Origin: an uncultured Fusibacter sp.
Lineage (GTDB): Bacteria > Bacillota > Clostridia > Peptostreptococcales > Acidaminobacteraceae
Length of the DNA: 6,765 nt
NCBI GenBank assembly: GCA_937958285.1
Contig: CALFXQ010000142.1
Location: 1-6,765, forward strand
Reading direction: 5' to 3'
Shown piece by piece: positions 6,232 through 6,765 of the stretch. Position 1 is the first letter of the stretch. Each line of letters opens with the position of its first letter. The notes below the pieces were generated by a model that saw nothing but the letters and a program-made list of their open reading frames with translations, did no database searches and had not been told where the DNA came from. The position numbers were made by a program, and so were the translations under genes.

Positions 6232-6255
6232 AAAAAAAGACCTTTCGGTCTTTTT
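6232..6255 (-). terminator. Intrinsic terminator of the DUF4386-like gene
   Basis: A 9-bp perfect stem, AAAAAGACC (6234-6242) with GGTCTTTTT (6247-6255), encloses a four-base loop. Read on the minus strand the loop is GAAA (stable GNRA type) and the hairpin is followed by a run of seven T. It begins 5 nt after the stop codon at 6261-6263. The symmetry of the A/T arms would also allow weak termination on the plus strand. Confidence 0.88.
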
Positions 6256-6260
6256 GCTGT

Positions 6261-6765
6261 TTATAGAACTTGTGGTGCCTTTGTACCTTTGGCCATGATA
6301 TAGATGGGGAAGATGATCTCAAACAATGCGCCGGGAATAAATAGCCAGAACCAGTCAACCCTCATGGTAAGCCCGACAGCCGCGTATACCAACAGTCCTA
6401 TGTAGCCTAGAAGTCCCAGTAGATTAAGCCATTTGGGCCAAAAAGAGGTTGCCAAGAGCTTTGAAAAAAAGTAGGAACTGTATGCTCCAAGAACGAACAT
6501 GCCGCCGTAAAAGGCGTATTGGCGCATTTGAATGAGCTGTTGGGCGACTTGGTTTGTTGGGAGGAATACATAAATGGCGCCGAATGCGAGCATGATTCCT
6601 TCTGCGATTCGGGAGAGGTAGTAGCCCCGTGCGAGGTTGCTGTTGTAGGGCTTTAGGAGCTTATAAATGCAAAAGCCGATGACGATTACTGCTAGGGTGT
6701 TGACCAGTTCCAATGTAGTGCCCAACATGAGTGTAGACATTTCTTGCATATTGTTAATGGCCTGG
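6261..6765 (-). CDS. DUF4386-like multi-pass membrane protein, 5' end outside window
   Basis: This is an integral membrane protein of unknown function. From the first in-window Met (6749) there are 162 residues with about five membrane segments: 10-31, 48-64, 78-96, 106-127 and 133-152. Features recalled from DUF4386 proteins include LLKPYNSNLARGYYLSRIAE (31-50), SFWPKWLNLLGLLGY (102-116) and PGALFEIIFPIYIMAKG (139-155). I believe the ATG at 6749 is not the true start. No Shine-Dalgarno sequence precedes it, the frame stays open to the window edge (adding QAINN), and family members run to about 200-230 residues with an extra N-terminal helix. The entry is therefore extended to the edge as a partial gene. 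A terminator follows directly, so it is the last gene of its transcript. Confidence 0.8.
   Translation of the reverse strand, partial: QAINNMQEMSTLMLGTTLELVNTLAVIVIGFCIYKLLKPYNSNLARGYYLSRIAEGIMLAFGAIYVFLPTNQVAQQLIQMRQYAFYGGMFVLGAYSSYFFSKLLATSFWPKWLNLLGLLGYIGLLVYAAVGLTMRVDWFWLFIPGALFEIIFPIYIMAKGTKAPQVL

Overview
The window looks like a piece of a bacterial chromosome, most likely from the Bacillota (clostridial side). The reasons are strong AGGAGG-type ribosome binding sites, a lipoprotein-anchored binding protein, compact gene packing and moderate base composition. This placement is an inference; no rRNA or other marker gene is present.

Positions 1-3840 (minus strand) hold an iron-siderophore (FecBCDE/FepBDGC-type) ABC importer operon. 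Its order is a lipoprotein substrate-binding protein (2725-3840), a first FecCD permease (1650-2756), a second FecCD permease (606-1634) and an ATPase (1-609, whose C-terminus lies outside the window). The genes overlap or nearly touch, so they are probably co-transcribed and translationally coupled. Divergent from the operon is an AraC-family regulator of the PchR/YbtA-like type (4020-5108, plus strand).

The 179-bp space between them (3841-4019) is dense with control signals. It has a near-consensus Fur box, a very good sigma-70/sigma-A promoter facing the importer, a palindromic -10 element readable on both strands, and two 15-bp direct repeats exactly 20 bp apart just upstream of the importer promoter -35. 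The simplest reading is dual control: Fur shuts the divergon when iron is plentiful, and the AraC protein, probably bound to the imported siderophore, activates importer transcription from the direct repeats.

Positions 5101-6081 (minus strand) encode a soluble coiled-coil protein of unknown function, convergent with and overlapping the regulator by 8 bp. Positions 6261-6765 (minus strand) carry the C-terminal part of a DUF4386-like multi-pass membrane protein, followed by an intrinsic terminator at 6232-6255. These two genes show no evident link to iron.

The most unusual feature is a set of five short tandem repeats (12-, 9-, 18-, 9- and 5-bp units). They fall in poorly conserved ends or linkers of the ATPase, the first permease (two), the binding protein and the AraC regulator. 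All but the 5-bp repeat preserve reading frame on unit gain or loss, and the 5-bp repeat affects only a C-terminal tail. No wholly new system is visible. The main interest is the regulatory layout and this clustering of coding repeats.
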